This document shows positions 1 through 9,760 of a stretch of 64,000 nucleotides of DNA, one piece after another. The translations under genes were made by a program, and so were the position numbers. Position 1 is the stretch's first letter; the number at the start of each line of letters is the position of its first letter. The DNA is from CBDCGV01 sp965216955. Its GTDB lineage: Bacteria > Bacteroidota > Bacteroidia > Chitinophagales > JADIYW01. The stretch is taken from assembly GCA_965216955.1 (NCBI GenBank), contig CBDCGV010000002.1, positions 186,001 through 250,000 on the forward strand, given 5' to 3'. The notes below the pieces were generated by a model. It was not told the DNA's origin and did no database searches. It saw nothing but the letters and a program-made list of their open reading frames with translations.

Positions 1-945
1 AGCATTATTGGACCATTAGAAATGATAAGAACTATAAACGGTTTACATACAGAGCAAGAAATGCGACCTTTTTTTGATATTAAACTACTTGGTATTCATC
101 ATAAGCATGTACATCTTGACTCTAACATATCTTTTTACTGTGACCATTTAATAGAAGAAGATATCGATCTTGATATAATACTTGTCCCAGCTATTTACGG
201 AAGAGACATGGATAAAATTCTGGACAAATTAGTCCCTGCTCAGAAATGGCTAGTTGATCAACACAGAAAAGGTGTTAAAATTGCAGGTATGTGCACGGGA
301 ACAGCATTAATCGCCGCGGCCGGACTATTGGATGGGTCATCAGCAACTAGTCATTGGATGGCACAAAACTATCTTAAGGAGAAATATCCTAAAGTTGCAT
401 TTATGCCCGATGAAATTGTTATTGACAAGGGTTCGATTATTACAAGTGGAGGAGCATTTTCTTCGCTTTATTTAATTCTATATTTGGTTAACAAGTTTTT
501 AGGAAAAGCATACACCATTAAACTTTCAAAAATATTCTCCATTGATATGGATAGAAGTTCACAATCTTATTTTGTTGATGATCATATTTATCTGCGTATG
601 ACACATCAAGATATTGAAATAAAAGAAAGTCAAGAATTAATCATTAAAAATTATAACAGTCCAAACCTGAATCTAGAATTTTTGGCCAATAAAATTCCTA
701 CAAGTAAAAGAAACTATATACGCAGATTTAAAAAGGCTACTAACACCACTCCAATAAAATACATTCAGCAAATAAAAATTAACTTCGCAAAAAAAGCTTT
801 AGAAACTTCCAATAAATCCCTTAACGAAATTATGTATGACGTGGGTTATCAAGATTCGAAATCTTTTCGCGTTTTATTCAAAAAAATAACAGGATTGACC
901 CCTACCGATTATCGAAAAAAATTCAAACTTAACTTAGCATCTTAA
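1..945 (+). CDS. GlxA family transcriptional regulator (DJ-1/PfpI domain plus AraC HTH), 5' end outside window
   Basis: The frame is open to the window edge. The codons before the first ATG (position 22) read SIIGPLE, matching the N-terminal strand of DJ-1/PfpI domains, so the true start lies upstream. Counting from that ATG, residues 1-165 form the DJ-1/PfpI-like domain with the nucleophile-elbow sequence AGMCTG (Cys91), and about residues 205-305 form an AraC-type double helix-turn-helix ending in GLTPTDYRKKF. Proteins of this build are DNA-binding regulators whose first domain probably senses a ligand. The ligand cannot be read from the sequence. The NTF2-like gene 22 bp downstream runs the same way and may be a co-transcribed partner or target. 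Confidence 0.85.
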   Translation, partial: SIIGPLEMIRTINGLHTEQEMRPFFDIKLLGIHHKHVHLDSNISFYCDHLIEEDIDLDIILVPAIYGRDMDKILDKLVPAQKWLVDQHRKGVKIAGMCTGTALIAAAGLLDGSSATSHWMAQNYLKEKYPKVAFMPDEIVIDKGSIITSGGAFSSLYLILYLVNKFLGKAYTIKLSKIFSIDMDRSSQSYFVDDHIYLRMTHQDIEIKESQELIIKNYNSPNLNLEFLANKIPTSKRNYIRRFKKATNTTPIKYIQQIKINFAKKALETSNKSLNEIMYDVGYQDSKSFRVLFKKITGLTPTDYRKKFKLNLAS

Positions 946-967
946 TTTTTAACTAAATATTTTAATT

Positions 968-1339
968 ATGACAACACAAGAAGTGGCCGATCGATTAGTA
1001 GACCTATGTAGAAAGGGCGATTATGAAACTTGCTTAAAAGAACTGTATTCACCAAATGCAATTAGCGTTGAGCCAGATGGTTCTAGCTGGGAGACAGCAG
1101 AAGGAATTGATGCGATTGTACAAAAAGGCGAGCAATTCAATGCTATGGTCGAAGAAATGCATGGTGGTTCTGTTGGAGACCCTATTGTAGCTGGAAATCA
1201 TTTTAGTTGTACAATGTCTATGGACGTTACTTTTAAAGGTATGGGAAGACAACAAATGGAAGAAATTTGTGTGTACGAAGTTCAGGATGGCAAAATTGTT
1301 GCTGAGCGATTCTTCTTTCCCGTTCAACCTCAAGCATAA
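968..1339 (+). CDS. SnoaL/NTF2-like domain protein
   Basis: This is a 123-residue soluble protein with no signal peptide. The start TTQEVADRLVDLCRKGDYET, then ELYSPNAISVEPDG and a C-terminal YEVQDGKIVAERFFF, follow the alpha-helix plus curved-sheet pattern of the SnoaL-like branch of the NTF2 superfamily. Members include polyketide cyclases, isomerases and many small binding proteins, so no specific reaction can be assigned. It lies 22 bp after the GlxA-type regulator and is followed by a strong hairpin terminator, so the two probably form one transcript. Confidence 0.75.
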   Translation: MTTQEVADRLVDLCRKGDYETCLKELYSPNAISVEPDGSSWETAEGIDAIVQKGEQFNAMVEEMHGGSVGDPIVAGNHFSCTMSMDVTFKGMGRQQMEEICVYEVQDGKIVAERFFFPVQPQA

Positions 1340-1358
1340 AGCAATTACATAAGATTTG

Positions 1359-1389
1359 ACAACAGCGATCTCTGACAGATCGCTGTTGT
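1359..1389 (+). terminator. Intrinsic terminator hairpin after the NTF2-like gene
   Basis: A perfect 13-bp inverted repeat (ACAACAGCGATCT and its complement) flanks a 5-base loop. It sits 20 bp after the stop codon at 1339 and between two convergent genes, so it may act on both strands. The T-run after it is weak (ACTATTTTCC). Confidence 0.75.
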
Positions 1390-1465
1390 ACTATTTTCCA
1401 ATTCCTATTGTATTAAGTACAAGTCACATGTTAATATGGAGACAAGACTATTTTTCTAAAAAAAA

Positions 1466-4400
1466 TTAAAAAACCGCTCTTATTTGGGCTTGCCCAGTGT
1501 GTACTATAGCCCTATCACCTGCTTTTCGACCGTCGTATTGAAGATTAAGTATAAAATTATTGGACAAGTACTTTTCAAACTCAATTCTCCATAAATAGTT
1601 ATTTCCCGGCTGCAATCCTTGCAATAAGTTAAATGCTTTTGTAGAATTTACCTGCCCATCAAATTGGTGTCTTACATAGGAAAACGAACCTATTAGACTT
1701 AAGTTACTTGCCTTACTCCATTTTAATTCTTCCATTAAACTAAATGACAAATTAGACTCCCCTCCAAGATTTTTTTTATTGTTCTTTTTGCTAAAATTAA
1801 AATCAGAAGTAATTCTAATTTGATTAGATATAAAACTATTAATCTTTATTCCTGCACCAGATTCGATAATCTCAAAATTATCCTCCTCAAAAAACTGCGA
1901 ACTATATCGCTCAATTCCAACAATAGCATTCGGATTAAGTGATATGGCTTTATTGATAGTCCATCTACCTATTATACTATTTTTTTGATTTTGTCGAATA
2001 TTAATTCCATTTGTCACTAAAACTTTGTTCTGGTTAAAAGTCCAGGAATAACTTATCGAATAAACTGGGTCTGTTCTATTGAAATGTAGTACATTTCGAA
2101 CAACTGTATTTTCTGAAATAACATTCTCTGAGTTCAGTCTAATTGCAAAAGGATTCATAGGCCTTACTCCATCACCTTTCTGTGTTTTTCTGCGTGAATT
2201 AAAATTTGCCTGCAACGCCCACTTTGATAAAAATTTCTTTACTCCCTCTTCTGACTTCCATAAATTGAATGGAGAAAGTGTCAAGCTATAAATTAGAGCA
2301 GTTTCATCTACTCTAACAAACTCATTTACATCACTTAGTACACGAATATAATTGGCACTATCTTTTAATGTAGATACAATAAATTCATTTTGCTGTTCAA
2401 TGTCATCATCATTTTGATCTACCCATGCAAAAACTCCCTGACCGGTAGCCACCTCCTGAAAACTAAATTCTCTAATTTTCTCTCTCCCCCTACTAATTTC
2501 ATACGTGGAATTCAATCGAAAGGCCCCCTTACCTAAATTTGATCTATAGTTGATTTTATTCAATATCGTATTTTCAGAATTCGCATTAATCAACGTAGTA
2601 TCCTCAACATTTAGCTTTCGATAAGTAAAAGTCCAACTTGCCGACTGTCCTTTTATAGGTTCTAAATCAGCAGTTATATTAAGTGTATTACCAACAGTTG
2701 CAATATCAAATTTATCGTCATTTGCTACATGATCTGTTCTCCTGCTAAAATTTACTCGTGTCGTTATCAAAGCATTTGTTGGAGACTTAATATAAATGCC
2801 TAAATTGTTGTTTTTAAAGCTCGAAGCATCTAAACTGGATATTTCATTTAGCTTAACTCTATTTATTTCTTGTTGCCCCGTTAGTCCAATTGTCCACCTA
2901 TCATACCCGTTGAAAGCATAAGCCACTTCGAATTCTGGTCTAAAAAAATGTGTTTTGTCTAGGATAGTGTTTGTACTTAAATAGCTGTTTTTTGTATTAA
3001 ACAGCCAATTTTTATCCCTCCAAAAAAAGGCTATCGAATTATTAATCCCTTTATAAAAACCCTTTTTAATTAATGAAGAGAATCGATAGCTTGCCTTCAA
3101 AGTCTGGCGACTATTTAAAGCTATACTTGCACTTGATAAATGTTCATCCGCTAATGAGTCCACAAACAAATCATTCCAATCTCTAGCAAACTCTATTGGT
3201 CTATAGGGCTCTAATTCATTAAAATACCGATGAGCAAATTCATAATTGGCAGTTGTTGTTAATGACAAATGTTCCCTCTCTCTCAATTGACTCGTTCTTT
3301 CAATCTTAATAGTTGTTGCTAGCCCTTTATCATCATTTGCATCTAAATCAGAGAAAGTATTAATATCGTTTATAGAAAAAGCTGTTTCTGAAAACAAAGT
3401 AGTTTCGTTGTTTAAATCAAAGCTTCCTCCTAATGTATAAAGCTGGTTCTTTTTAGGAGTAATTAGCTTCACTATTGGTTCATAGCTTCCTTGCAAAGTA
3501 CCGTTTATTGGTGCTTGCCACTCATACACTCTTCCATTTGAAGAAGAAATAGCAGGTTCGTAATTACCATTTCCTAAACCAACAAAAGAAAAATCAAGGT
3601 CATAAATTGCTTTATCAGGGTTAAGACTAAGCACAAACACAGTATCATAAAGTATACCATCAACCAGAGAATCTTTTAGTTCATACAGCAAATCTTCTTC
3701 ATTATACTCCACGATATTGATACCATCAATAAAAGCTTCATTTGCATTATCTCCTTCACTCGCCAGCAGCTGTTTATCTTGATCGTCTAAGTTAAGTTGA
3801 ACTGGCCTATTCTTACTGTCTTGTTCTAAGAATGCATTAAAAAAAACATTACCCTTTTTAAACACATAGTTTTGAGAGGAATGAATAATCGTTCGAAAGT
3901 AGTTTTCTTCAGCATATTCAAACTCAACTACAATACGGGCATCTTTAGTTATTAAAAACAAAGGTGTAAATGTTAATTCTCCGGTATTGTAGTCTATCGT
4001 ATAATCATTCCTAACCCCTCGTGTTAATAATCTACCATCCACATATACTTCCTCAGAACCAGCAAGTATGATTATAAACACCTCACCTTGGTTTCCTGTT
4101 AATCGGTATGGGCCTTGGTTACCCTCTTGACCGATAAATTCATTCCTGGAAAACTTCCCTTTAGAAACCGCAAATGCGTTTTCAGAAATAAGATTCCCTC
4201 CTTCTTTAAAATTATAATTCAGTTGATATTTGGCACCTTGCAATTGTCGATAATATCTTGCAAAATAGGATTGGTTAGCATTCCTAATTTCATAATCTCC
4301 CGCTGTAATTTTATGCTCTTCCCCCTTTTTTACTTGTATAAAAACCTTGTCAAAGTCTCTTATCTGTGCTGTATTTCCATCAGGCTGAATTGGAATATTA

Positions 4401-4969
4401 TTATCAGATAAAGCTGCAATAATTTCAATATCATTACTCACCTTACCTTTAAGTTGTAAATCAAGTGCAGAATTCAATACTAAATCTTGGTTACTACCAA
4501 AACTGACTCCGCGAGAAAAAATACCGCTGTACTGAATTCCCTCAATTTTAAAAAAGTCCTCAGGCGTTTGAACAAAGGTCGGGCTTCTATAGAATGGTTC
4601 AGAAAACAAACTATCCGCTTTTCTTTTTTCGTCAATAGATTTATGAAATGTTTTATTACTTATGTTAAATGGGAAAACTCTATAACTTACTAAAAAAGTA
4701 TCTCCCCAGAATATTGAATCCATAGTAAACCCAGACTTAAAATGGGAAAGCTCATAAGAAATTGTATAAGGATGTTCTGAATTTATTTTTTTAAAAATCA
4801 ATGAATTAGGGACAATTGTTAAAGTATCAATATTATTAAACTCGGATATTACAACTTTCTTCTGCCTCCATCCAGAATGTATGTCTAAATTGGTAGTATC
4901 TTGACCAAATAAGCCAAAATTTAACCACAAAAAGAAAAAAATACTTGATATGCTAATAAAGTTCACCAC
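1466..4969 (-). CDS. Large uncharacterised outer-membrane protein
   Basis: A 1167-residue protein with a signal peptide (hydrophobic stretch ending GLFGQ near residue 23). About residues 150-240 contain a conserved-looking block (GIFSRGVSFGSNQD, then AALSDNNIPIQPDGN), and about residues 290-350 contain VYVDGRLLTRGVRNDYTIDY followed by TGELTFTP. The rest is rich in alternating polar/aromatic strands like a large beta-barrel and ends in Phe (IRAVF), as many outer-membrane proteins do. Similar large proteins are common in Bacteroidota and parts recall the cell-surface protein SprA, but this protein is about half SprA's length and I do not assign that function. The start is GTG: an in-frame stop lies just upstream and there is no ATG near the signal peptide. 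A second GTG follows immediately. Confidence 0.7.
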   Translation of the reverse strand: MVNFISISSIFFFLWLNFGLFGQDTTNLDIHSGWRQKKVVISEFNNIDTLTIVPNSLIFKKINSEHPYTISYELSHFKSGFTMDSIFWGDTFLVSYRVFPFNISNKTFHKSIDEKRKADSLFSEPFYRSPTFVQTPEDFFKIEGIQYSGIFSRGVSFGSNQDLVLNSALDLQLKGKVSNDIEIIAALSDNNIPIQPDGNTAQIRDFDKVFIQVKKGEEHKITAGDYEIRNANQSYFARYYRQLQGAKYQLNYNFKEGGNLISENAFAVSKGKFSRNEFIGQEGNQGPYRLTGNQGEVFIIILAGSEEVYVDGRLLTRGVRNDYTIDYNTGELTFTPLFLITKDARIVVEFEYAEENYFRTIIHSSQNYVFKKGNVFFNAFLEQDSKNRPVQLNLDDQDKQLLASEGDNANEAFIDGINIVEYNEEDLLYELKDSLVDGILYDTVFVLSLNPDKAIYDLDFSFVGLGNGNYEPAISSSNGRVYEWQAPINGTLQGSYEPIVKLITPKKNQLYTLGGSFDLNNETTLFSETAFSINDINTFSDLDANDDKGLATTIKIERTSQLREREHLSLTTTANYEFAHRYFNELEPYRPIEFARDWNDLFVDSLADEHLSSASIALNSRQTLKASYRFSSLIKKGFYKGINNSIAFFWRDKNWLFNTKNSYLSTNTILDKTHFFRPEFEVAYAFNGYDRWTIGLTGQQEINRVKLNEISSLDASSFKNNNLGIYIKSPTNALITTRVNFSRRTDHVANDDKFDIATVGNTLNITADLEPIKGQSASWTFTYRKLNVEDTTLINANSENTILNKINYRSNLGKGAFRLNSTYEISRGREKIREFSFQEVATGQGVFAWVDQNDDDIEQQNEFIVSTLKDSANYIRVLSDVNEFVRVDETALIYSLTLSPFNLWKSEEGVKKFLSKWALQANFNSRRKTQKGDGVRPMNPFAIRLNSENVISENTVVRNVLHFNRTDPVYSISYSWTFNQNKVLVTNGINIRQNQKNSIIGRWTINKAISLNPNAIVGIERYSSQFFEEDNFEIIESGAGIKINSFISNQIRITSDFNFSKKNNKKNLGGESNLSFSLMEELKWSKASNLSLIGSFSYVRHQFDGQVNSTKAFNLLQGLQPGNNYLWRIEFEKYLSNNFILNLQYDGRKAGDRAIVHTGQAQIRAVF

Positions 4970-5020
4970 TCTTTAAATAAACGCTAAAAAAAGATCTTTC
5001 ATTTAATGAAGCTTTTGAAA

Positions 5021-5605
5021 TCAAAAGAAAAAAGGAACTTTTTGTAAGGTTTCATATCCTACAAAGACATATAAGCAATTTAATAACCCCTCTCCTAAAA
5101 TAACTCCACTCATAAGTTTAAAGTATTTAATTCGAAGAATGCCTGCTACATAGCAAATTAAATCTGTTGGAACAAGCGGAAAAATAGACCACAAAAGAAT
5201 AAAACCAAAGGCTCTAGCTCCCCTAAGTTTTTGTTCAACCCACTTACTTTTTTCAGGGAATTGCTCTTCTAAATATGCACTAAAACCCAGCGTATCTGAG
5301 AAAAAATAAAGTAAAGACGCAGAGAATACAACACCTAACATTGAAACAACTAGCACTTCTACAGGTGCTTCTGGGAATAGTAATATCCCCGTTAAAACAA
5401 ACGGAGTACTTGGAATTAAGAAGAATCCGCGCAAAAAAGAGATAATTATATATATAATCCAGATGTTCCTATTGTACTTACTAAAAAGTGCTGATAAATT
5501 TTCTGGAGTAAACCAATTTGGTTTCAATAAAAAGGTAAAAACCAATCCTATTACAATAATTATCCAAATTGCATAAATGATTCTTTTTATAAGCTTAAAA
5601 CTCAT
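5021..5605 (-). CDS. VTT-domain (TVP38/TMEM64/DedA-like) inner-membrane protein
   Basis: A 194-residue polytopic membrane protein. There is one N-terminal hydrophobic segment (residues 9-27), then a region with the proline- and glycine-containing re-entrant character of the VTT/SNARE-associated domain: FLRGFFLIPSTPFVLTGILL near residues 57-77, and a second half with FILLWSIFPLVPTDLICYVAG. Family members are proposed lipid scramblases or undecaprenyl-phosphate flippases. The substrate here is unknown. It is upstream of and co-directional with the large outer-membrane protein (gap 51 bp). Confidence 0.75.
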   Translation of the reverse strand: MSFKLIKRIIYAIWIIIVIGLVFTFLLKPNWFTPENLSALFSKYNRNIWIIYIIISFLRGFFLIPSTPFVLTGILLFPEAPVEVLVVSMLGVVFSASLLYFFSDTLGFSAYLEEQFPEKSKWVEQKLRGARAFGFILLWSIFPLVPTDLICYVAGILRIKYFKLMSGVILGEGLLNCLYVFVGYETLQKVPFFF

Positions 5606-5705
5606 CTAACCTATAAACATACAGTAATGAATTAAATTTTTGCTCGATTCAAGATGGAAAATCTGCTTTCCACAACTGTTTTTAAACATCAAAGCAAATA
5701 GGTAT

Positions 5706-5713
5706 TATATTTG
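5706..5713 (+). promoter_or_regulatory. Candidate -7 promoter box for the M43 protease gene
   Basis: The sequence TATATTTG matches the Bacteroidota -7 consensus TAnnTTTG and ends 16 bp before the ATG at 5730. No clear TTTG -33 element was found at the usual spacing, so this is a tentative call. Confidence 0.4.
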
Positions 5714-5729
5714 TATTCCAACTTAACCT

Positions 5730-7589
5730 ATGAAAAAAGTAATAAATATATTTTTCATACTAGCCATTTTGTACGCCGGGACAAAAAGCATGTACGGACA
5801 AAACAATAATACTCAACAGATACGTTGTGGACATGACCATATCTCAGACTTTCTACGAGAGAAAAACCCTAACTATGATAAAACTTTTTTTGATGAAGTG
5901 GAAGTGTCCAAAAGTCAAAATAGTTTTAGAAGCGGAGCTGCTTCAGATAATTCAATTTATACCATCCAAGTTGTTGTACACATTTTATTCGAAAAAAATG
6001 ACAAGTATCAAAACATCCCTGATTCCATTATTCATGCTCAAATAGATGCTTTAAACAGAGACTTTAGACGTTGGAATCCTGATACTGTTAATACAAGGTC
6101 TATTTTTAAAAATATTGCTGCTGATACTAGAATTAATTTTGAGTTGGCCAAGCAGGACCCAAACGGTAATCCTACAACAGGAATTACAAGAAAATGGTGG
6201 CAAGGTGTTGATGTTCCTATCCCTCCAATTGGAGATTTAGTCATCAAAAACTCCCTTTTAGGAGGAAGAAGCCCTTGGAGCACTAGGAAGTATCTAAACA
6301 TTTGGGTATGTGATTTAAATAGATCAACAGCTGCCTTAGGTGGTTTTTTGGGAGGATTTGCATTTCCTCCGCCAGGATTACCAAACTGGCCAGGTGGAGT
6401 TGAAGGGACTAGAAATACAGATGGCGTTGTAGTTGACTATCGCTTTTTTGGTGTTAACAATCATGTAGCGCTTGATGATATTCTACCTAATCCTGAACGT
6501 TTTAATAAAGGGCGAACTACCATTCACGAAGTAGGGCATTATCTAGGTTTGCGTCATATTTGGGGTGATATAGGAACGCTTGTTCCTGCAATCGGATGTT
6601 TAAGTGATGATGGTATTGACGATACTCCTAGTGCCGCTTATACTATTGGAAGTGGTGTTTGTAATTTTGCCGCAGATACTAATACTTGTACGGATACGCC
6701 TACTGATTTCCCAGATCAATGGGAAAACTATATGGATTATTCAGGAGATGCTTGTCAAAGCATGTTTAGTAAAGAACAATCAGAATGGATGAGATGGGTG
6801 CTTTTAAACAGAAGAAAGCATATTATTATACAAAAAATACGTGCTGAACAAGAAAAGGAAAAAATAGAGATTTGTGAGGGAGCAACAGCAACCTTGAATA
6901 TTGCTAACTTAAGACCAGATTATAAATATCAATGGAGTAATGGGGCATCCGTTGCATCAATTAATGTTCAACCTACAACATCCCAAACATATAGTGTAGA
7001 TGTTAGTAATGCCTTTGATACTATAACGTTAGATTTTGAAGTAATCGTCAAGCCTAAAACACCTCAAAATTCTAACAAAGCTGAATTCACTTTTGAAGCA
7101 ACCAATGACTTAGCGAATACTTTTATATTTACGCCAACTGCAGATGGAGATATGTATAATTACACCTGGCACTTTGGGGATGGCAATACTTCCTTAGAAC
7201 AAAGTCCAACTCATACCTTTTCCAACGATAGTTTGGAATATACCGTTACATTAAATTTAGCTAAAGATAGTTGTGAAACATTTTATATTTCTCGTAAGGT
7301 AGCTCTGAGTGTTGTTTCAGATGTTGAAGACTTAATTAAGTCCTATGGAATTGCGGTATACCCAAATCCAACAAATGGTTTATTAACCATAGAGCATGCT
7401 TACACTGGACCAGAAGAAATACAAATAACGATATACAACCTTATTGGAGATCAAGTTTTTAATACACATATGCATTCTTCTGTTAAAACAAAAGTTATTG
7501 ATATAAGTGATCTTCAATCTTCAATTTATATTTTAGAACTAAGCGCTGGAAAACAATTGAAGAAGACTATGAAAATTACGGTGTATTAA
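5730..7589 (+). CDS. Secreted M43 (cytophagalysin/pappalysin-type) metalloprotease with PKD and T9SS sorting domains
   Basis: A 619-residue zinc endopeptidase. Signal peptide residues 1-24 (ending SMYGQ). The catalytic site HEVGHYLGLRH is at residues 266-276 (His266, Glu267, His270, His276), and the Met-turn is at Met335 in ENYMDYSGD, both typical of family M43B. A PKD domain with YTWHFGDGNTS lies around residues 470-530. The C-terminal 78 residues form a type A T9SS sorting domain starting VYPNPTNG. The protein should be exported by T9SS and then anchored to the surface or released. The stop codon overlaps by 4 bases that of the convergent ApbE gene. A candidate promoter box lies just upstream. 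Confidence 0.92.
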   Translation: MKKVINIFFILAILYAGTKSMYGQNNNTQQIRCGHDHISDFLREKNPNYDKTFFDEVEVSKSQNSFRSGAASDNSIYTIQVVVHILFEKNDKYQNIPDSIIHAQIDALNRDFRRWNPDTVNTRSIFKNIAADTRINFELAKQDPNGNPTTGITRKWWQGVDVPIPPIGDLVIKNSLLGGRSPWSTRKYLNIWVCDLNRSTAALGGFLGGFAFPPPGLPNWPGGVEGTRNTDGVVVDYRFFGVNNHVALDDILPNPERFNKGRTTIHEVGHYLGLRHIWGDIGTLVPAIGCLSDDGIDDTPSAAYTIGSGVCNFAADTNTCTDTPTDFPDQWENYMDYSGDACQSMFSKEQSEWMRWVLLNRRKHIIIQKIRAEQEKEKIEICEGATATLNIANLRPDYKYQWSNGASVASINVQPTTSQTYSVDVSNAFDTITLDFEVIVKPKTPQNSNKAEFTFEATNDLANTFIFTPTADGDMYNYTWHFGDGNTSLEQSPTHTFSNDSLEYTVTLNLAKDSCETFYISRKVALSVVSDVEDLIKSYGIAVYPNPTNGLLTIEHAYTGPEEIQITIYNLIGDQVFNTHMHSSVKTKVIDISDLQSSIYILELSAGKQLKKTMKITVY

Positions 7590-8674
7590 TCGTTGCCGCC
7601 AAAAACTATCATTTTGTCTTTTATTCCTTCAGTTGCATGAATAGTAAAGTCAATTCTTGACAAAGTATTATCATTCATACCCTTTATAAAAATAGCTTCC
7701 AAATGATCTGATGTTTCTACTATTTTTAAGCTCTTATCATAGCCCAAAACCATAAATGCGGTGGCATAGGCATCGGCTATAACACAGTTATTTGTTATCA
7801 CACCTACACTTAGTATTTCCGATTGGTGAGGATACCCGGTAATAGGATTAATAGTATGTCCAAAAATTTTATTACCAACTTTTCTAATATTTCGATAATT
7901 TCCTGATGTAGCCATAGACTTGTTTTCCAGCTTAACAATACAAGCTAAAGTTCGGTTGTTGATGTCATTATCTATAAAAGGTTGATCAACTCCAATTTGC
8001 CATAAGTTACCTTTGGAATTTAATCCTTGAGCTCTTACCTCTCCTCCAATTTCTACCATATAATTATTTATACTAAGTCTTTCCAAATGAGAACAAACTT
8101 TATCCACCCCATATCCCTTTGCAAATGCACTAAAATCTAGTTGAATACCATCCTTTTTTTTAATCAATGATGTATCTGAATATGCAAGCTTGTGCCACCC
8201 GACATATTCAAGCAAAGAATCTACTTTAAAAGAATCAATTCTATGAGGGGTACTTTTATCAGCAAAGCCCCAATACTCCATAATAGGCATTATGGTAGGG
8301 TCAAAAGCACCCTGCGTTATAGAATAAATACTATCAGCAATAAATAGCAATTTGTAAAAGCCATTAGTGATTGGAATTGTTTCCAGATTAGAATTATTTA
8401 TTTTACTTATTTCTGATTCACCTCGATAAGTAGAGAAAAGTTCTTCTATGCAATTTAACACACTATCTATCTGGTTATTTAGGTCTAGAACATTAACACT
8501 TTGATTTTCAAAAATTATAGAATAAGATGTTCCCATAGCTCTTCCTTCAATTTTATGATACTGACTTTGGGAAAAATTACTTCTACATGAAAAGCCTATA
8601 TAAATTAGTAGAAAAAAAATACTGTATTTATATATTCTACTATTACTAATCAATGCTAAAATTGTAATGGGCAA
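7586..8674 (-). CDS. apbE: FAD:protein FMN transferase (ApbE), lipoprotein form
   Basis: Covalently attaches FMN from FAD to a Ser/Thr of a target flavoprotein outside the cytoplasm. Visible ApbE motifs, in order: GTSYSIIF, STYRGESEISKIN, GAFDPTIMPIMEYWGF, LDFSAFAKGYGVDKV, VEIGGEVRAQG, HTINPITGYP and NCVIADAYATAF. The N-terminal hydrophobic stretch ends in the lipobox-like IGFSC, so it is probably a lipoprotein. No ATG precedes the signal region. The start is TTG at 8674 or a second TTG seven codons later. The gene begins 3 bp after the PorP/SprF stop, which suggests coupled expression. No obvious FMN-binding target (Nqr/Rnf-type or FMN_bind protein) is encoded nearby. Confidence 0.9.
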   Translation of the reverse strand: MPITILALISNSRIYKYSIFFLLIYIGFSCRSNFSQSQYHKIEGRAMGTSYSIIFENQSVNVLDLNNQIDSVLNCIEELFSTYRGESEISKINNSNLETIPITNGFYKLLFIADSIYSITQGAFDPTIMPIMEYWGFADKSTPHRIDSFKVDSLLEYVGWHKLAYSDTSLIKKKDGIQLDFSAFAKGYGVDKVCSHLERLSINNYMVEIGGEVRAQGLNSKGNLWQIGVDQPFIDNDINNRTLACIVKLENKSMATSGNYRNIRKVGNKIFGHTINPITGYPHQSEILSVGVITNNCVIADAYATAFMVLGYDKSLKIVETSDHLEAIFIKGMNDNTLSRIDFTIHATEGIKDKMIVFGGND

Positions 8675-8677
8675 TCA

Positions 8678-9727
8678 CTATAAAATAGGACATCTCATTG
8701 AAGCTCTATTAGACTTCTTGAAAACGTTCAAAGTATAGACAAGAGATAGTTCTGGTCCACCATTTGATTTGGAAGCTTTTGTAAGAGATGAAAGGTTAAC
8801 ATCATAAGTAAATATCACACTTAATTCATTATGATCATATCTAACTGCTGGAATAATAGCATCATTGAACCTATACCATCCACCTATTTGTAAACCTGTA
8901 ACCTTGGTAGAAGTACTGTATAAATCAAATTTTACTTTGAAGAAAGAACCTATCATCATTTCCTGATTAGGTCCTTGCCTTTGAAACAAGACACTTGGGA
9001 TTAAATCAATTCGTTTCGAGGCGACAAACTGAGCTCCAAATTGAGCTGCATATCTGATATCTAATTCTTCGCGTTCCCCTGTAAACGATTCATCAAAGAA
9101 AGAAACATTTGCCCTCATCAGATTATGAACACCTACACCAACGTAAAAGTTTATTTTATCAATAGGTGCTATATACCAAAGTAATCCTAATGAAAGATTG
9201 AACCAATTGGATCTTGTATTAATATCTGTTTCTGAAAAACCTCCATCAAAGCTATTCGTATTTGGATTGAATTGATCTCCAAAATTAGCATTACTTAAAT
9301 CAAGGGTCCTATAAGACCACGAAGTTTTGAAACCAATTGAAATAAAATTAGTTGCAAAAGCGTCTAATGCTTGAATATAGGCCATAGATATGCCAATTTC
9401 ATTAGTCGTTAACGCTAAATCTCCTGCCTTATCATTAAATGCAGTTAATCCTAAACCGAGGGCCGATTTATCATTCTTATTCTTTAAAAGTGAAACTTCT
9501 CCAGAACCATAGGTTGTTCTATAAACATTCCCAAAACCTTCTCCTAAACCTTCCCATTGAGATTTAAATGTTCCGCTTACACGAATATCGCCATCAAAAT
9601 ATCCTGTAAAAGCAGGATTATTCAATATGGGTGTCGCATAATATTGAGAAAAATGAACATCTTGACCAAATGTATAACAAGGCAAAGCTATTATAAAAAA
9701 AAGGATGTTCCTCAAGTTTTCTCTCAT
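8678..9727 (-). CDS. PorP/SprF family T9SS membrane protein
   Basis: Beta-barrel of the PorP/SprF family, which works with T9SS to export or anchor very large adhesin-like partners. After the signal peptide (MRENLRNILF to TFGQ), the mature start DVHFSQYYATPILNNPAFTG is the family hallmark. LSLVYTLNV is near the C-terminus. I chose ATG 9727 because it gives a clean signal peptide; an upstream TTG at 9757 adds ten unlikely residues. It lies 33 bp after the giant PKD gene, the classic order of a T9SS type B substrate followed by its PorP/SprF partner, and 3 bp before apbE. Confidence 0.92.
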   Translation of the reverse strand: MRENLRNILFFIIALPCYTFGQDVHFSQYYATPILNNPAFTGYFDGDIRVSGTFKSQWEGLGEGFGNVYRTTYGSGEVSLLKNKNDKSALGLGLTAFNDKAGDLALTTNEIGISMAYIQALDAFATNFISIGFKTSWSYRTLDLSNANFGDQFNPNTNSFDGGFSETDINTRSNWFNLSLGLLWYIAPIDKINFYVGVGVHNLMRANVSFFDESFTGEREELDIRYAAQFGAQFVASKRIDLIPSVLFQRQGPNQEMMIGSFFKVKFDLYSTSTKVTGLQIGGWYRFNDAIIPAVRYDHNELSVIFTYDVNLSSLTKASKSNGGPELSLVYTLNVFKKSNRASMRCPIL

Positions 9728-9760
9728 TAGTATTAATCTACAATTATTGATTCCCAATTA

